A stretch of 64,000 nucleotides of DNA from positions 1 through 64,000 of the forward strand of contig CACYPF010000019.1 in the NCBI GenBank assembly GCA_902776195.1, written 5' to 3'. Position numbers and translations under genes: made by a program. The DNA comes from an uncultured Prevotellaceae bacterium. GTDB lineage: Bacteria; Bacteroidota; Bacteroidia; Bacteroidales; Bacteroidaceae. Below, piece after piece: positions 1 through 8,554 of this stretch (the stretch's first letter is position 1; each line of letters begins with the position of its first letter). The notes beneath the pieces are model-generated. The model searched no databases. It was given only the letters and a program-made list of their open reading frames with translations, and was not told the origin of the DNA.

Positions 1-133
1 GAGAGATAAGTCAACAGAATCAGTATAATAAACAGTAATTAACAAAACAGCAACAAATCAAGGCTCAAAAGGAGTCAACACTATACAGGGAAAGACATGC
101 TGCAATGTTTTGACAACAGATTTGGGATCGTGC

Positions 134-291
134 GAACAGAGAACAGAGAACAGTAAAGTTTTTCATTTTATACTACAAATGTGCTTTATATTATATATAT
201 TATAATATATATAATATAAAATTTATTCTTCACTTATTTATTTCACTTATTTCACTTTTCTTACTGTTCTCTGTTCTCTGTTCTCTGTTTT
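134..291. repeat. Nested inverted repeats downstream of abiE
   Basis: The outer arms are tandem heptamers: GAACAGA units at 134-156 and CTGTTCT units at 264-291. Positions 134-156 and 261-283 are perfect reverse complements over 23 bp. Between them, 185-220 is a perfect 36-bp palindrome made only of A and T. It lies just past the end of the AbiE operon and may end its transcripts or form a cruciform (inference). The rest of 1-327 shows no gene that I can support. Confidence 0.85.
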
Positions 292-327
292 AGTTTAAGC
301 AATTATTATCCAATGTCATTTTACTTT

Positions 328-1158
328 TCATTCAAATCTGATCATTTGAGCGAGTTGCAGGAAATAGTCATTTGACCAGATGCCCATTTCCTTGGGATTG
401 CGGATAAATGGCAGGACGTCTGCCTTTACCTGATTGATATCTGCCGTGGCAAGACGTTCGTTCAGCTTTTCAAGGAATGAATCCTTGGTGATATCCTCAT
501 TATTGAATTCTATCGCTCGCTCATGAAGATGTGTGAAGTCAAGTGGGATGTTATGGCGGACGTACCACTCGAAGTCATACCAGTCACGACCCTTTACACG
601 GTTCTTCCATGCTCGATAAACCAGAGCGTGCATCTTACCTGCAAAGAGGTCCGGCAGGGTGAAACAACGCGTCATGAACGACTCTGGCAGCAGGAGCAAC
701 TTCTGCTCAGTATTGAACTTCATAGGCGGTTGGGTGTCAACCTCTATTTTGATCTTGATCGATTTCTCGGTCTGGAAGGTAACATCAAACACATCAGTAT
801 TGTCCTTTAAGAAGGCGGATTCCACCTTTCCAAAGCTTTTTTTGTCCTTCTTTTTGATTTCAACATCACGACCGACAAGGGCAAACTGGTCAATGATGGG
901 TTGGAAGTACTGAGTGAAGTCAAATCTCTCGTTAGGTGTCAGGAGAGAGAAATCCATATCCTCGGAAAATCGTTGCAATCCATGGAATATGCGTAAGCAG
1001 GTGCCGCCATAAAAGGCTGCCTCGTTAAAGAATCCGCCATTATAGAGTCCTGCCAGGATTATCTGCTGGTTGACCTCGAATGTGGCATTGCGTTTCTTCT
1101 GTTCTGTCGTCAAATCATAGGCAGACAGCATCTGGTTGAATATTTCGTTTGTACTCAT
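328..1158 (-). CDS. abiEii: AbiEii/AbiGii family nucleotidyltransferase toxin
   Basis: Toxin half of a type IV (AbiE) toxin-antitoxin pair, 276 aa, cytosolic. The nucleotidyltransferase signature is visible as YGGT (residues 50-53) followed by RFSEDMDFSL (63-72), which supplies the D67/D69 metal-binding pair. A conserved lysine sits in LFAGKMHAL (K175), and the family's RDWYDFEW block is at 191-198. Relatives of this fold transfer nucleotides to tRNA acceptor ends or other targets; the target here cannot be read from sequence. The start overlaps the antitoxin stop by 4 bp, so the two are translationally coupled. The protein appears full length and all motif residues are present, so it should be active. 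A stand-alone metabolic nucleotidyltransferase is unlikely given the partner. Confidence 0.92.
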   Translation of the reverse strand: MSTNEIFNQMLSAYDLTTEQKKRNATFEVNQQIILAGLYNGGFFNEAAFYGGTCLRIFHGLQRFSEDMDFSLLTPNERFDFTQYFQPIIDQFALVGRDVEIKKKDKKSFGKVESAFLKDNTDVFDVTFQTEKSIKIKIEVDTQPPMKFNTEQKLLLLPESFMTRCFTLPDLFAGKMHALVYRAWKNRVKGRDWYDFEWYVRHNIPLDFTHLHERAIEFNNEDITKDSFLEKLNERLATADINQVKADVLPFIRNPKEMGIWSNDYFLQLAQMIRFE

Positions 1159-1781
1159 TTCCTAAGATATTTTATAAGGGTAGTAACCGACTTGGCCTTT
1201 TTACCAGCCTGAGCGTAGTGCTCGAAGATTGTAACATCCATGTTTCTGAAGTCTTCAATATCCATGCGGATGTCCTCTTCGAGATAGATCTCTACATCCT
1301 TCAGATAACGAAGATTCACCTTGGGCGAGTTGGCTATCATGTCGCAAAGAGCCTTCTCAGGTGTTGCAATCAGAAAAGAATAGCTTTGTTTGTTGATGTA
1401 TGTGATGCCAATAGAGAAAGCCTCACGTGCTATGCTCTGATATTCGAAGCGTCCGACGGGTGTTTCGAAGTTGCGGGAATGCTTTACGGTCATTGACTGT
1501 GTAGTAAATACAGCTTCGGGAATTAGTCCGTAATAACGCAGGGCCGTCTGCTTAGATACATACGAGGGGGCATAGAGATGGTTCGCTATCAACTCGGTTG
1601 ACAGAGCCACTCGCGACACCTTCGGGCTGACTACATAAAGCCCTTTTTTAAGACGGATGATTTGACCAGCCGCTTCAAGATTACGCACCTTCTGATTTCC
1701 AGCTTTCATTTCAGGAAACAAGGAGGCTACAGCCGATGTGCTGACAGGAATATTACCAATATGTTCTAAATCCGTAATCAT
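1155..1781 (-). CDS. abiEi: AbiEi family antitoxin / transcriptional repressor
   Basis: Antitoxin of the AbiE pair, 208 aa. The N-terminal part (about 1-90) reads as a winged-helix DNA-binding domain (VASLFPEMKAGNQKVRNLEA, then IIRLKKGLYVV). The C-terminal part (from YYGLIPEAVFTTQSM) matches the AbiEi antitoxin region. Known AbiEi proteins repress their own promoter and counter the toxin. The gene precedes the toxin with a 4-bp overlap, the usual order. It has its own promoter only a few bases upstream of ATG and is separated from the upstream GH94 operon by a terminator, so it is an independent cassette. Confidence 0.9.
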   Translation of the reverse strand: MITDLEHIGNIPVSTSAVASLFPEMKAGNQKVRNLEAAGQIIRLKKGLYVVSPKVSRVALSTELIANHLYAPSYVSKQTALRYYGLIPEAVFTTQSMTVKHSRNFETPVGRFEYQSIAREAFSIGITYINKQSYSFLIATPEKALCDMIANSPKVNLRYLKDVEIYLEEDIRMDIEDFRNMDVTIFEHYAQAGKKAKSVTTLIKYLRK

Positions 1782-1785
1782 GATG

Positions 1786-1813
1786 CAAAGATAGCTATTT
1801 TTAGAATAGCAAA
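1786..1813 (-). promoter_or_regulatory. abiE promoter with near-leaderless start
   Basis: On the minus strand a -7 box TATCTTTG occupies 1793-1786 and a TTTG box 1813-1810. Spacing is 16 bp, shorter than the roughly 19 bp seen at other promoters here. The ATG begins at 1781, so the transcript should begin at or within a few bases of the start codon. Confidence 0.6.
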
Positions 1814-1891
1814 CTAATTATTCCTTGTTTTTTTATTCCTGTTTTAGCTTTTTTAATACGGTTGACCTGATTTGTAATGGTGGAATGAAGG

Positions 1892-1936
1892 AAAAAAGAG
1901 GGTATGCACTTCACATCGAAGTGAACCCTCTTTTTT
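1892..1936 (-). terminator. Bidirectional terminator after the GH94 operon
   Basis: Long hairpin: AAAAAAGAGGGT plus CACTTC on the left pairs with GAAGTG plus ACCCTCTTTTTT on the right, with a small bulge. Both strands end in a T-run. It separates the GH94 operon from abiE. Confidence 0.85.
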
Positions 1937-1959
1937 ATGCTTATGTACGTAACGCTTGT

Positions 1960-4401
1960 TTACATCGTCACCTCAACGGTATGCTTGCCAGCGGCGTAGG
2001 GGATAACGTTGCCATCGATGGGCTTGCCATCCACAACAACCTGAGTAACACCACTTTCCTTGCCGTTAGGATTCTTGACGGTGATGGTGTATTCCGCATC
2101 ACGGAACTTACGCTGGATGGTGTACTCCTTGGCGGTGGTGGGCAGACAGGGGTCTATCTGCAGACCGTCATACTGTGGTTTCACACCGAGGATATACTGG
2201 CTGACCGTCAGCCACATCCATGCTGCCGTACCTGTCAGCCATGAGTTCTTACCCTCACCGGGCTTGAAGGCATCCTTACCAGCCACCATCTGACAGTTGA
2301 CATACGGCTCCACCTTATGCAGCGTCTGGTATTTCTCCTCGACGTAAGAGGGCAGGATTTTCGCATAGTGTGACCAAGCGTCATTGCCACGTCCAGCCAG
2401 TGTCTCACCGATAATTACCCATGGGTTGTTATGGCAGAAGATACCGGCATTCTCCTTATATCCCTCGGGATAAGAGGATATCTCACCATACTCATAGATA
2501 TACTTGCTGAAGGCGGGGTTGTTGAGCACCATGCCGTGCTCACACTCCAGGTACTTCTTGCAGGAGTCGAGCGACTTAGCCACCATGCCGTCCTCAGCAC
2601 CAATCTGTGCCATGGTACACCAGCCCTGTGACTCGATGAAAATCTTCGCCTCGTCGCACTCATGTGAGCCAATCTTATTACCGAAGAAGTCGTAGGCACG
2701 GAGATACCACTCACCATCCCATCCGTCTTTCTTCACAGCCGCAACCATCTCGTCGATGGCATGCTGCATTCTTTCTGCTTCAGCAGTCTTACCCAACTTC
2801 TCGCAGAGTTCCACATATTGCTTTGCCGTCACCACGAAGAGTCCGGCAATCATCAGCGACTCCGCCTTCGAGCCCTCACTCTTGTTCTCGGTAGTCTGGA
2901 AACTCTCATTGGGATCCCATGAGAAGCAGTTGAGGTTCAGACAGTCGTTCCAGTCGGCACGTCCGATTAACGGCAACTTATGCGGACCGAGGTTCTTGAT
3001 GACGTGGTCCATCGACACCTTCAGGTGCTCAAACAATGTCACCTCAGAACCCGGCTGGTTGTCGAACGGTACCATCTCGTCGAGAATAGAGAAATCGCCC
3101 GTCTCCTTGATATACGCCACTGTTCCGAAGATGAGCCAGCAGGGGTCGTCGTTGAAACCGCCGCCGATGTCATTATTGCCACGCTTGGTGAGCGGCTGGT
3201 ACTGATGGTAGCAGCCACCGTCCGGGAACTGGGTGGACGCGATGTCGATGATACGCTGGCGGGCACGACTTGGAATCTGGTGTACGAAGCCCACCAGGTC
3301 CTGGTTGGAGTCGCGGAACCCCATGCCACGACCGATACCGCTCTCGAAGAACGATGCCGAGCGGGAGAAATTGAAGGTCACCATACACTGGTATTGGTTC
3401 CAGATGTTCACCATGCGGTCGAGCTTGTCGTTTCCCGTGCGTACATTATATATATTAAGCAATTCGTCCCAGTACTGGCAAAGCTCATTAAAAGCCTTGT
3501 CGACCTTCTCCGTGGTGTTCAGCTTCTCGATGATGGCATGCGCCTTCTCCTTGTTGATGACCTGTGGAGCCGAGAATTTCTTGTCCTGCTCATTCTCCAC
3601 ATAACCCAACAGGAAGATGAAGTCACGGGACTCGCCCGGTTGCAGCGTCACCTCAATATAATGCGAGGCGATGGGACTCCAGCCATGGGCATGACTGTTG
3701 CGGGGCTTACCCTCCATGACAGCATCCGGGTTGGCAAACTCGTTATAGAGACCCACGAACGTCTCACGGTCCGTGTCATAACCCTGTATCTCGGTGTTCA
3801 CATGATAGAAAGCATAGTGGTTGCGACGCTCACGATACTCTGTCTTGTGATAGATCGTTGAACCCTCTATCTCCACCTCACCAGTCGAGAAGTTACGCTG
3901 GAAGTTCTCCATGTCCGTTGCCGCATTCCACAGGCACCACTCCTCGAAAGAGAAGAGTTTTAAGTTTCTCACTTCGCTGGAAGTGTTCTTCAATGTCAGT
4001 TTCTGCACCTCAGCCCATGTCTTCAGCGGTACGAAGAAGAGCACGCTCGCCTCTATGTCATTCTTCCGTCCAGTGATACGCGTATAACTCATACCATGGC
4101 GGCACTCATAGAAGTCGAGGGGCGTCTTGCAGGGTTTCCATCCCGGGTTCCATACCGTACCGTTGTCGTTGATATAGAAATAACGTCCGCCATTGTCCAT
4201 CGGTACGTTATTATAGCGGTAACGGGTGATGCGGCGGAACTTGGCATCCTTGTAGAAAGAATAGCCACCTGCTGTGTTAGAGATGAGTGAGAAAAAGTCC
4301 TCATTGCCTAAGTAGTTAATCCAGGGCCACGGTGTCTTCGGGTCGGTAATCACATACTCACGGTGTTGATCGTCAAAATGACCATAACGTTTGTTGTCCA
4401 T
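1960..4401 (-). CDS. GH94 cellobiose phosphorylase
   Basis: Glycoside hydrolase family 94 phosphorylase, 813 aa, no signal peptide, hence cytosolic. Such enzymes split cellobiose (or a related beta-glucoside) with phosphate into glucose 1-phosphate and glucose, saving one ATP. The N-terminal beta-sandwich (about 1-290) contains [12 protein letters not shown], and a linker leads to the (alpha/alpha)6 barrel. GFRDSNQD (361-368) and RADWNDC (481-487) match conserved active-site blocks; the last Asp of ADWND (D486) is the expected general acid. Length fits cellobiose phosphorylase better than the larger cyclic-glucan or cellodextrin types, but chain-length preference is inferred. It is last in a minus-strand operon, 36 bp after the acyl-CoA synthetase gene, and followed by a strong terminator. 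Confidence 0.93.
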   Translation of the reverse strand: MDNKRYGHFDDQHREYVITDPKTPWPWINYLGNEDFFSLISNTAGGYSFYKDAKFRRITRYRYNNVPMDNGGRYFYINDNGTVWNPGWKPCKTPLDFYECRHGMSYTRITGRKNDIEASVLFFVPLKTWAEVQKLTLKNTSSEVRNLKLFSFEEWCLWNAATDMENFQRNFSTGEVEIEGSTIYHKTEYRERRNHYAFYHVNTEIQGYDTDRETFVGLYNEFANPDAVMEGKPRNSHAHGWSPIASHYIEVTLQPGESRDFIFLLGYVENEQDKKFSAPQVINKEKAHAIIEKLNTTEKVDKAFNELCQYWDELLNIYNVRTGNDKLDRMVNIWNQYQCMVTFNFSRSASFFESGIGRGMGFRDSNQDLVGFVHQIPSRARQRIIDIASTQFPDGGCYHQYQPLTKRGNNDIGGGFNDDPCWLIFGTVAYIKETGDFSILDEMVPFDNQPGSEVTLFEHLKVSMDHVIKNLGPHKLPLIGRADWNDCLNLNCFSWDPNESFQTTENKSEGSKAESLMIAGLFVVTAKQYVELCEKLGKTAEAERMQHAIDEMVAAVKKDGWDGEWYLRAYDFFGNKIGSHECDEAKIFIESQGWCTMAQIGAEDGMVAKSLDSCKKYLECEHGMVLNNPAFSKYIYEYGEISSYPEGYKENAGIFCHNNPWVIIGETLAGRGNDAWSHYAKILPSYVEEKYQTLHKVEPYVNCQMVAGKDAFKPGEGKNSWLTGTAAWMWLTVSQYILGVKPQYDGLQIDPCLPTTAKEYTIQRKFRDAEYTITVKNPNGKESGVTQVVVDGKPIDGNVIPYAAGKHTVEVTM

Positions 4402-4437
4402 AGTTTCTTGTTATAGTTTTAATTGTTTTCTTTGATA

Positions 4438-6498
4438 TTATTTCTCGATTAATATTCGTGCATCGACAGCCACCACGTCCTGCTCGTCAGCAAGGAGCGG
4501 GTTGATGTCCATCTCCTTGATCTCGGTAGCGAAGCGGAGGAGGGTAGAGAGGCGTACGATGATCTCTGCATATTTCTGCTCGTTGATGCCCTGCTGTCCT
4601 CGTGTACCTTTTAATATCTTATAGCCTCTGAGGGAGTGTATCATGGAATATGCCTCACCGGCGGAGAGCGGTGCAAGACCCGACTGTACGTCTTTCAGTA
4701 CCTCGACGAAGATACCGCCCAGTCCGCAGAGTACCACATGTCCGAAGCGCTCCTCGTATTTCGCCCCGATGAACAGCTCCGTGCCCTTCAGCATCTTCTG
4801 TACCATGACAGCGGTGGCACCTTCAATCTTCATCATGCGGTCATACTCCAGGGCGAGGTGCTCGGGAGTACGGATGTTCAGCGTCACACCACCCACGTCA
4901 CTCTTATGTACAGGACCCACCACCTTTGCCACGACAGGGTAGCCCACTTTCTGAGCGAAGGCAGTCAGTTCCTCCTTGGAAGCCGATACCAACTCCGGCA
5001 CCATGGGAATACCGGCACAGGAGAGAATCTCACGGACGGTCTGAGGTGGGAGGTAACCGTTCTGTTTGATGCCCATAATGAGTTTATGCAGACGGGGAAT
5101 GTCTATGCCATAGAGCTGTACCTCCGGTGGGGCAGGCGGTGGTGTCTGCATGATCTGTGAGAGGGCTGTCGCCAGTGTCACCTCGTCAGAGAAATTGACA
5201 TGTCCCTTCCCTAAGAACTCTGCCACCTCAGGACCTGCTGTGTGCAGACTGGGCAGGATGGGGAAGATGGGCTTCTTACATTCCTGTATCTTCCGGTGCA
5301 ATACCTCATAAGCCTGATAGAGGGTCGTCAAACCCGGTGTGCCATAGATAACGGCAATGGCATCGATATCGTCAAAACGCTTCTCACAATAGTCTATTGT
5401 TAATCCCAGTTGCTCCGGGGTGCCTGTGGCAAGGATGTCGATAGGATTCGCCACACTGGAACCGGGGAAGAGCTTCCCTTTCAGCTCCTCGGCAGCCTCC
5501 CCTTCCAACTTGGGGACAATCAGTCCGCCTTTCGACAAGGCATCCGTCAGCATTACACCGGGACCTCCGGCATGGGTGACAATGGCAAAACGCTTACCTG
5601 TCAGTGGGGGCAGGGTGAAGATACAGCCTACGGTGGTCAGTTCCTCTCTGGAATGACAACGCACGATGCCAGCCTTACGGAACAACGCCTCTACGGCGGA
5701 GTCGCTGGAGGCAATGGCACCCGTATGACTCGACGCTGCACGACTGCCGCTCTCACTGCTGCCAGCTTTGATAGCGGCGATGCGGCATCCCTTGCGGATC
5801 AGGTTGCTGGCATGGAAGAGCAGTTTGTCAGGATTGGAGATGTTCTCGATATAAAGTAGTTTGACGAGTGAGTCCGTATCCGGGTTGAAGTGCTCGTCCA
5901 TATATTGCAGTACATCCTCAATACCGATCTGTTTACCGTTACCGATAGACCAGACACTATTGAACTGCAAGCCCTTGATGACGGCACTCTCCAAGATGAA
6001 TACAGCCGTGGCTCCAGAGCCACTGACGAAGTCCACACCCTTGGGATGCAGTTTGGGTATAGGCTGGGTGAACACACTGTGATGGTTGCGGTTCAGCAGT
6101 CCGATACAGTTCGGACCGATCAGTGCCGCCCCATATTGCTCACAGGTGTCAAGGATACGCTGCTCCATCTCAGCACCAGCCTTCGTCTCCTCACCAAACC
6201 CGGCGGAGATAATGATAAATGCCTTCGTCTCTTTCTCCTTGGCAAGAAACTCCACCGTGTCCGGGCAGAGCTTGGCAGGAATGACCAGAACGGCGAGTTC
6301 TGTGGGAGGCAGTTCACGGACATCATGAAATACCTTTACCCCCTGAACCTCATCCTCCTTGGGGTTGACGATACGCAGTGTACCCTCATATCCACCCTGC
6401 AGGAGGTTGCGGACAATAGCACCACCTGGTTTGTGGATGTTATTGGAACCACCGACAACCGCTATCGATCTCGGTGCTAACAATTCACGGTTGATCAT
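4438..6498 (-). CDS. ADP-forming acetate/acyl-CoA ligase, fused alpha-beta subunits
   Basis: Converts an acyl-CoA (typically acetyl-CoA), ADP and phosphate to the acid, CoA and ATP, a substrate-level phosphorylation step; 686 aa, cytosolic. A CoA-binding Rossmann domain opens the protein (RSIAVVGGSNNIHKPGG). A succinyl-CoA-ligase-like region follows, with the expected phospho-histidine in SSHTGAIAS (H258). A C-terminal ATP-grasp half starts near LSCAGIPMVPELV and includes KVVGPVHKSDVGGV. Separate alpha and beta subunits in archaea are here one chain. It overlaps the upstream gene by 4 bp (ATGA). Substrate preference among acetate, propionate and branched or aryl acids is not decidable by eye. 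Confidence 0.9.
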   Translation of the reverse strand: MINRELLAPRSIAVVGGSNNIHKPGGAIVRNLLQGGYEGTLRIVNPKEDEVQGVKVFHDVRELPPTELAVLVIPAKLCPDTVEFLAKEKETKAFIIISAGFGEETKAGAEMEQRILDTCEQYGAALIGPNCIGLLNRNHHSVFTQPIPKLHPKGVDFVSGSGATAVFILESAVIKGLQFNSVWSIGNGKQIGIEDVLQYMDEHFNPDTDSLVKLLYIENISNPDKLLFHASNLIRKGCRIAAIKAGSSESGSRAASSHTGAIASSDSAVEALFRKAGIVRCHSREELTTVGCIFTLPPLTGKRFAIVTHAGGPGVMLTDALSKGGLIVPKLEGEAAEELKGKLFPGSSVANPIDILATGTPEQLGLTIDYCEKRFDDIDAIAVIYGTPGLTTLYQAYEVLHRKIQECKKPIFPILPSLHTAGPEVAEFLGKGHVNFSDEVTLATALSQIMQTPPPAPPEVQLYGIDIPRLHKLIMGIKQNGYLPPQTVREILSCAGIPMVPELVSASKEELTAFAQKVGYPVVAKVVGPVHKSDVGGVTLNIRTPEHLALEYDRMMKIEGATAVMVQKMLKGTELFIGAKYEERFGHVVLCGLGGIFVEVLKDVQSGLAPLSAGEAYSMIHSLRGYKILKGTRGQQGINEQKYAEIIVRLSTLLRFATEIKEMDINPLLADEQDVVAVDARILIEK

Positions 6499-7100
6499 AC
6501 GGTGACAATGGATTTAACAGGATGGGAGGCAATAGAGGACTCTGGGAAGAAATACCCTAACTTCAGCACATGTTTAATGGGAGTACCGTCAGCCACTTCA
6601 TGACCATCCTCCTCACGATCCAGTTCCTTGTCGAACTTCCCGTCAATGGGACCATGGACATAATCCTCATAGGTGTCACCTTCACTGATAATGCCGATAC
6701 AGGTATCGATAAACGGCAACTGACGCTTGACGAACTGGCGCACCTCATGGGTAAGCATGTCAACCTCCTCGATGCCGGACAAAGAATCCTCATCGGCAGT
6801 CTTTCCTGTGGCAAGCATCACGATGAGCGGTTGTACCTCTTTCTGATAGTAACGCAAGTCGTAGATGCGGTTGTTGAGGGTGATAAACTTCCTGACAGCC
6901 TCGTTATAGACCATCATCTGTTCAGGTGACAACTTGAGAGACTGTGTCTCTTTCTCTCTCTGCTCCTCCTGTGCGGCACGTCTTCTCGCCTCTTCTCTCT
7001 TCTGGCGGATCTTCACAACAGCAGTTGTTCCGGCAGCAATCGCCGTAACTCCGATGGTGGCAAGAGCCGCCCATGTAGACTTTTTGTTTTTTAGTTCCAT
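6495..7100 (-). CDS. Anchored conserved hypothetical protein
   Basis: I do not recognise a named family. The 201-aa protein has a hydrophobic segment at about 9-30 (WAALATIGVTAIAAGTTAVV), then a charged Arg/Glu/Gln-rich stretch (about 31-55) likely to be helical or coiled coil, then a mostly helical soluble part. It looks like a single-pass membrane protein. It is first in the operon with the ADP-forming ligase (4-bp overlap) and the GH94 phosphorylase, so a role in membrane placement or regulation of that metabolism is possible but speculative. Confidence 0.75.
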   Translation of the reverse strand: MELKNKKSTWAALATIGVTAIAAGTTAVVKIRQKREEARRRAAQEEQREKETQSLKLSPEQMMVYNEAVRKFITLNNRIYDLRYYQKEVQPLIVMLATGKTADEDSLSGIEEVDMLTHEVRQFVKRQLPFIDTCIGIISEGDTYEDYVHGPIDGKFDKELDREEDGHEVADGTPIKHVLKLGYFFPESSIASHPVKSIVTV

Positions 7101-7125
7101 GACGTAGTTAGTATGTATTTTGTCG

Positions 7126-7163
7126 CAAAGATAGTGTTTTTTCTGTAAAAACCACTATCTTTG
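7126..7163. promoter_or_regulatory. Face-to-face divergent promoters
   Basis: TATCTTTG on the minus strand (7133-7126) serves the 7100 gene, and TATCTTTG on the plus strand (7156-7163) serves the MATE gene. The two boxes are arms of one near-perfect inverted repeat (GCAAAGATAGTG / CACTATCTTTGC), so each promoter's -33 area overlaps the other's -7 box. Confidence 0.75.
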
Positions 7164-7172
7164 CAAAGAAAA

Positions 7173-8492
7173 ATGAATCAGAGAGACCAACAAATATTAC
7201 AGATTGCCCTTCCGGCCATCGTGACGAATATCACGGTGCCCCTTCTCGGACTGGTCGATACCGCTATCGTGGGACACATGGGTGATGCCGCCTATATTGG
7301 AGCCATTGCCGTAGGTTCCATGATATTCAATCTGGTGTATTGGGTCTTTGGTTTCCTGCGGATGGGTACCAGTGGAATGACGGCACAGGCTCGTGGCAGG
7401 CGTGACTTCCAGGGCATCATGCGGTTGCTGATACGCTCAATGTCTGTGTCCCTGTTGATCTCCCTTTCCGTCATCGTGTTACAGTATCCCTTGCGGGAGA
7501 TGATGCTGTGGTTTATCCATCCTACCGATGATGTCCGTGCCATTGTCGTAACCTATTATAATATCGTGGTATGGGGAGCTCCTGCCGTCTTGGTACTCTA
7601 TTCCCTTAGTGGCTGGTATATCGGGATGCAGAACTCCCGGGTGCCGATGTTTATCTCCATCATGCAGAACATCGTGAATATCATGGCATCGCTGACCTTG
7701 GTCTATGGATTGGGCATGAAGATGGAGGGAGTTGCCTTGGGAACAGTCATCGCACAGTATGCGGGTCTGGCTGCGGCAGGTTTGCTGTGGTGGCGCTATT
7801 ACCGTCGGATGCTTCGTTGGCGCGTCTCCTTATGGAAAGACAAGATAGACGACTGGCTGGCGTTTTTCCGTGTGAACCGTGACATCTTCCTGCGTACGTT
7901 TTTCCTGGTGGCAGTCAACCTTTATTTCACCTCGGCGGGAGCCCGCCAGGGGGCTGTTATCCTCGCTGTCAATACCCTGTTGATGCAGCTCTATCTCTTC
8001 TTCTCGTATTTCTTGGATGGTTTTGCTTATGCCGGTGAGGCTCTTGGAGGCAGATATTGGGGAGCACGTAACCTGTCAGCCTATCGGGAGGTGGTAGGGC
8101 GGTTGTTTGTCTGGGGTGCTGCGATGGTCGTCCTCTTTACGGCAGTTTATGTCCTTGGTGGTATGCCTTTCCTTCGGTTACTTACAGACGAGCCTCATGT
8201 GGTGGAAGCCTCCCGCAGCTATGTCTGGTGGGCGTACCTCATCCCGTTGGCTGGTATGGGTGCCTTTATCTGGGATGGTATCTTCATTGGCATCACTGCC
8301 ACCCGTGGAATGTTACTGTCGTCATGTGTTGCCGCGGTAGTATTCTTCGTGGGTGTCATCAGTCTAGTGGATTTCATGGGAAATCATGGATTGTGGTTGT
8401 CGATAGTCGTATATCTCGCCATCCGCGGAATCGTCCAGACAATCCTCTATCATCGAAAGTATTCTATTCCTAAAATCCCTAAATCTCGTTAA
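7173..8492 (+). CDS. MATE family efflux transporter
   Basis: Multidrug and toxin extrusion-type antiporter, 439 aa, about 12 membrane helices, inner membrane. The opening ALPAIVTNITVPLLGLVDTAIVGHMGD is typical of the DinF-like branch, and a second MATE repeat starts near residue 235. The start is placed at the ATG at 7173. A longer frame opening with TTG at 7161 is rejected because that codon lies inside the -7 promoter box (7156-7163). The mRNA would then begin only a few bases before ATG. The C-terminus (SIPKIPKSR) is encoded by a 9-bp tandem repeat that also supplies the stop. Substrate unknown. Confidence 0.93.
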   Translation: MNQRDQQILQIALPAIVTNITVPLLGLVDTAIVGHMGDAAYIGAIAVGSMIFNLVYWVFGFLRMGTSGMTAQARGRRDFQGIMRLLIRSMSVSLLISLSVIVLQYPLREMMLWFIHPTDDVRAIVVTYYNIVVWGAPAVLVLYSLSGWYIGMQNSRVPMFISIMQNIVNIMASLTLVYGLGMKMEGVALGTVIAQYAGLAAAGLLWWRYYRRMLRWRVSLWKDKIDDWLAFFRVNRDIFLRTFFLVAVNLYFTSAGARQGAVILAVNTLLMQLYLFFSYFLDGFAYAGEALGGRYWGARNLSAYREVVGRLFVWGAAMVVLFTAVYVLGGMPFLRLLTDEPHVVEASRSYVWWAYLIPLAGMGAFIWDGIFIGITATRGMLLSSCVAAVVFFVGVISLVDFMGNHGLWLSIVVYLAIRGIVQTILYHRKYSIPKIPKSR

Positions 8493-8493
8493 A
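8458..8493 (+). repeat. 9-bp tandem repeat at the MATE stop codon
   Basis: ATTCCTAAA (8467-8475) and ATCCCTAAA (8476-8484) are followed by a degenerate copy containing the TAA stop. The unit resembles the ATTCCTAGT repeat at 56005-56067. Confidence 0.55.
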
Positions 8494-8498
8494 GGAAT

Positions 8499-8528
8499 TG
8501 GTTGTTCTACATATTTCCCTTATCTTTG
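8499..8528 (+). promoter_or_regulatory. Promoter of the alpha-2-macroglobulin operon
   Basis: TTGG at 8499-8502 and TATCTTTG at 8521-8528, 18 bp apart, leaving a leader of about 20 bases before the ATG at 8555. Confidence 0.75.
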
Positions 8529-8554
8529 CATAATAAACTCAAAACCGATGCGAT

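Noticed and set aside
2980-3861. 293-codon plus-strand open frame opposite the GH94 gene
   Set aside because: Antisense shadow of a well-supported gene; no recognisable family, promoter or composition.
7161-7172. TTG start for the MATE transporter
   Set aside because: The codon lies in the -7 promoter box; the ATG at 7173 fits better.
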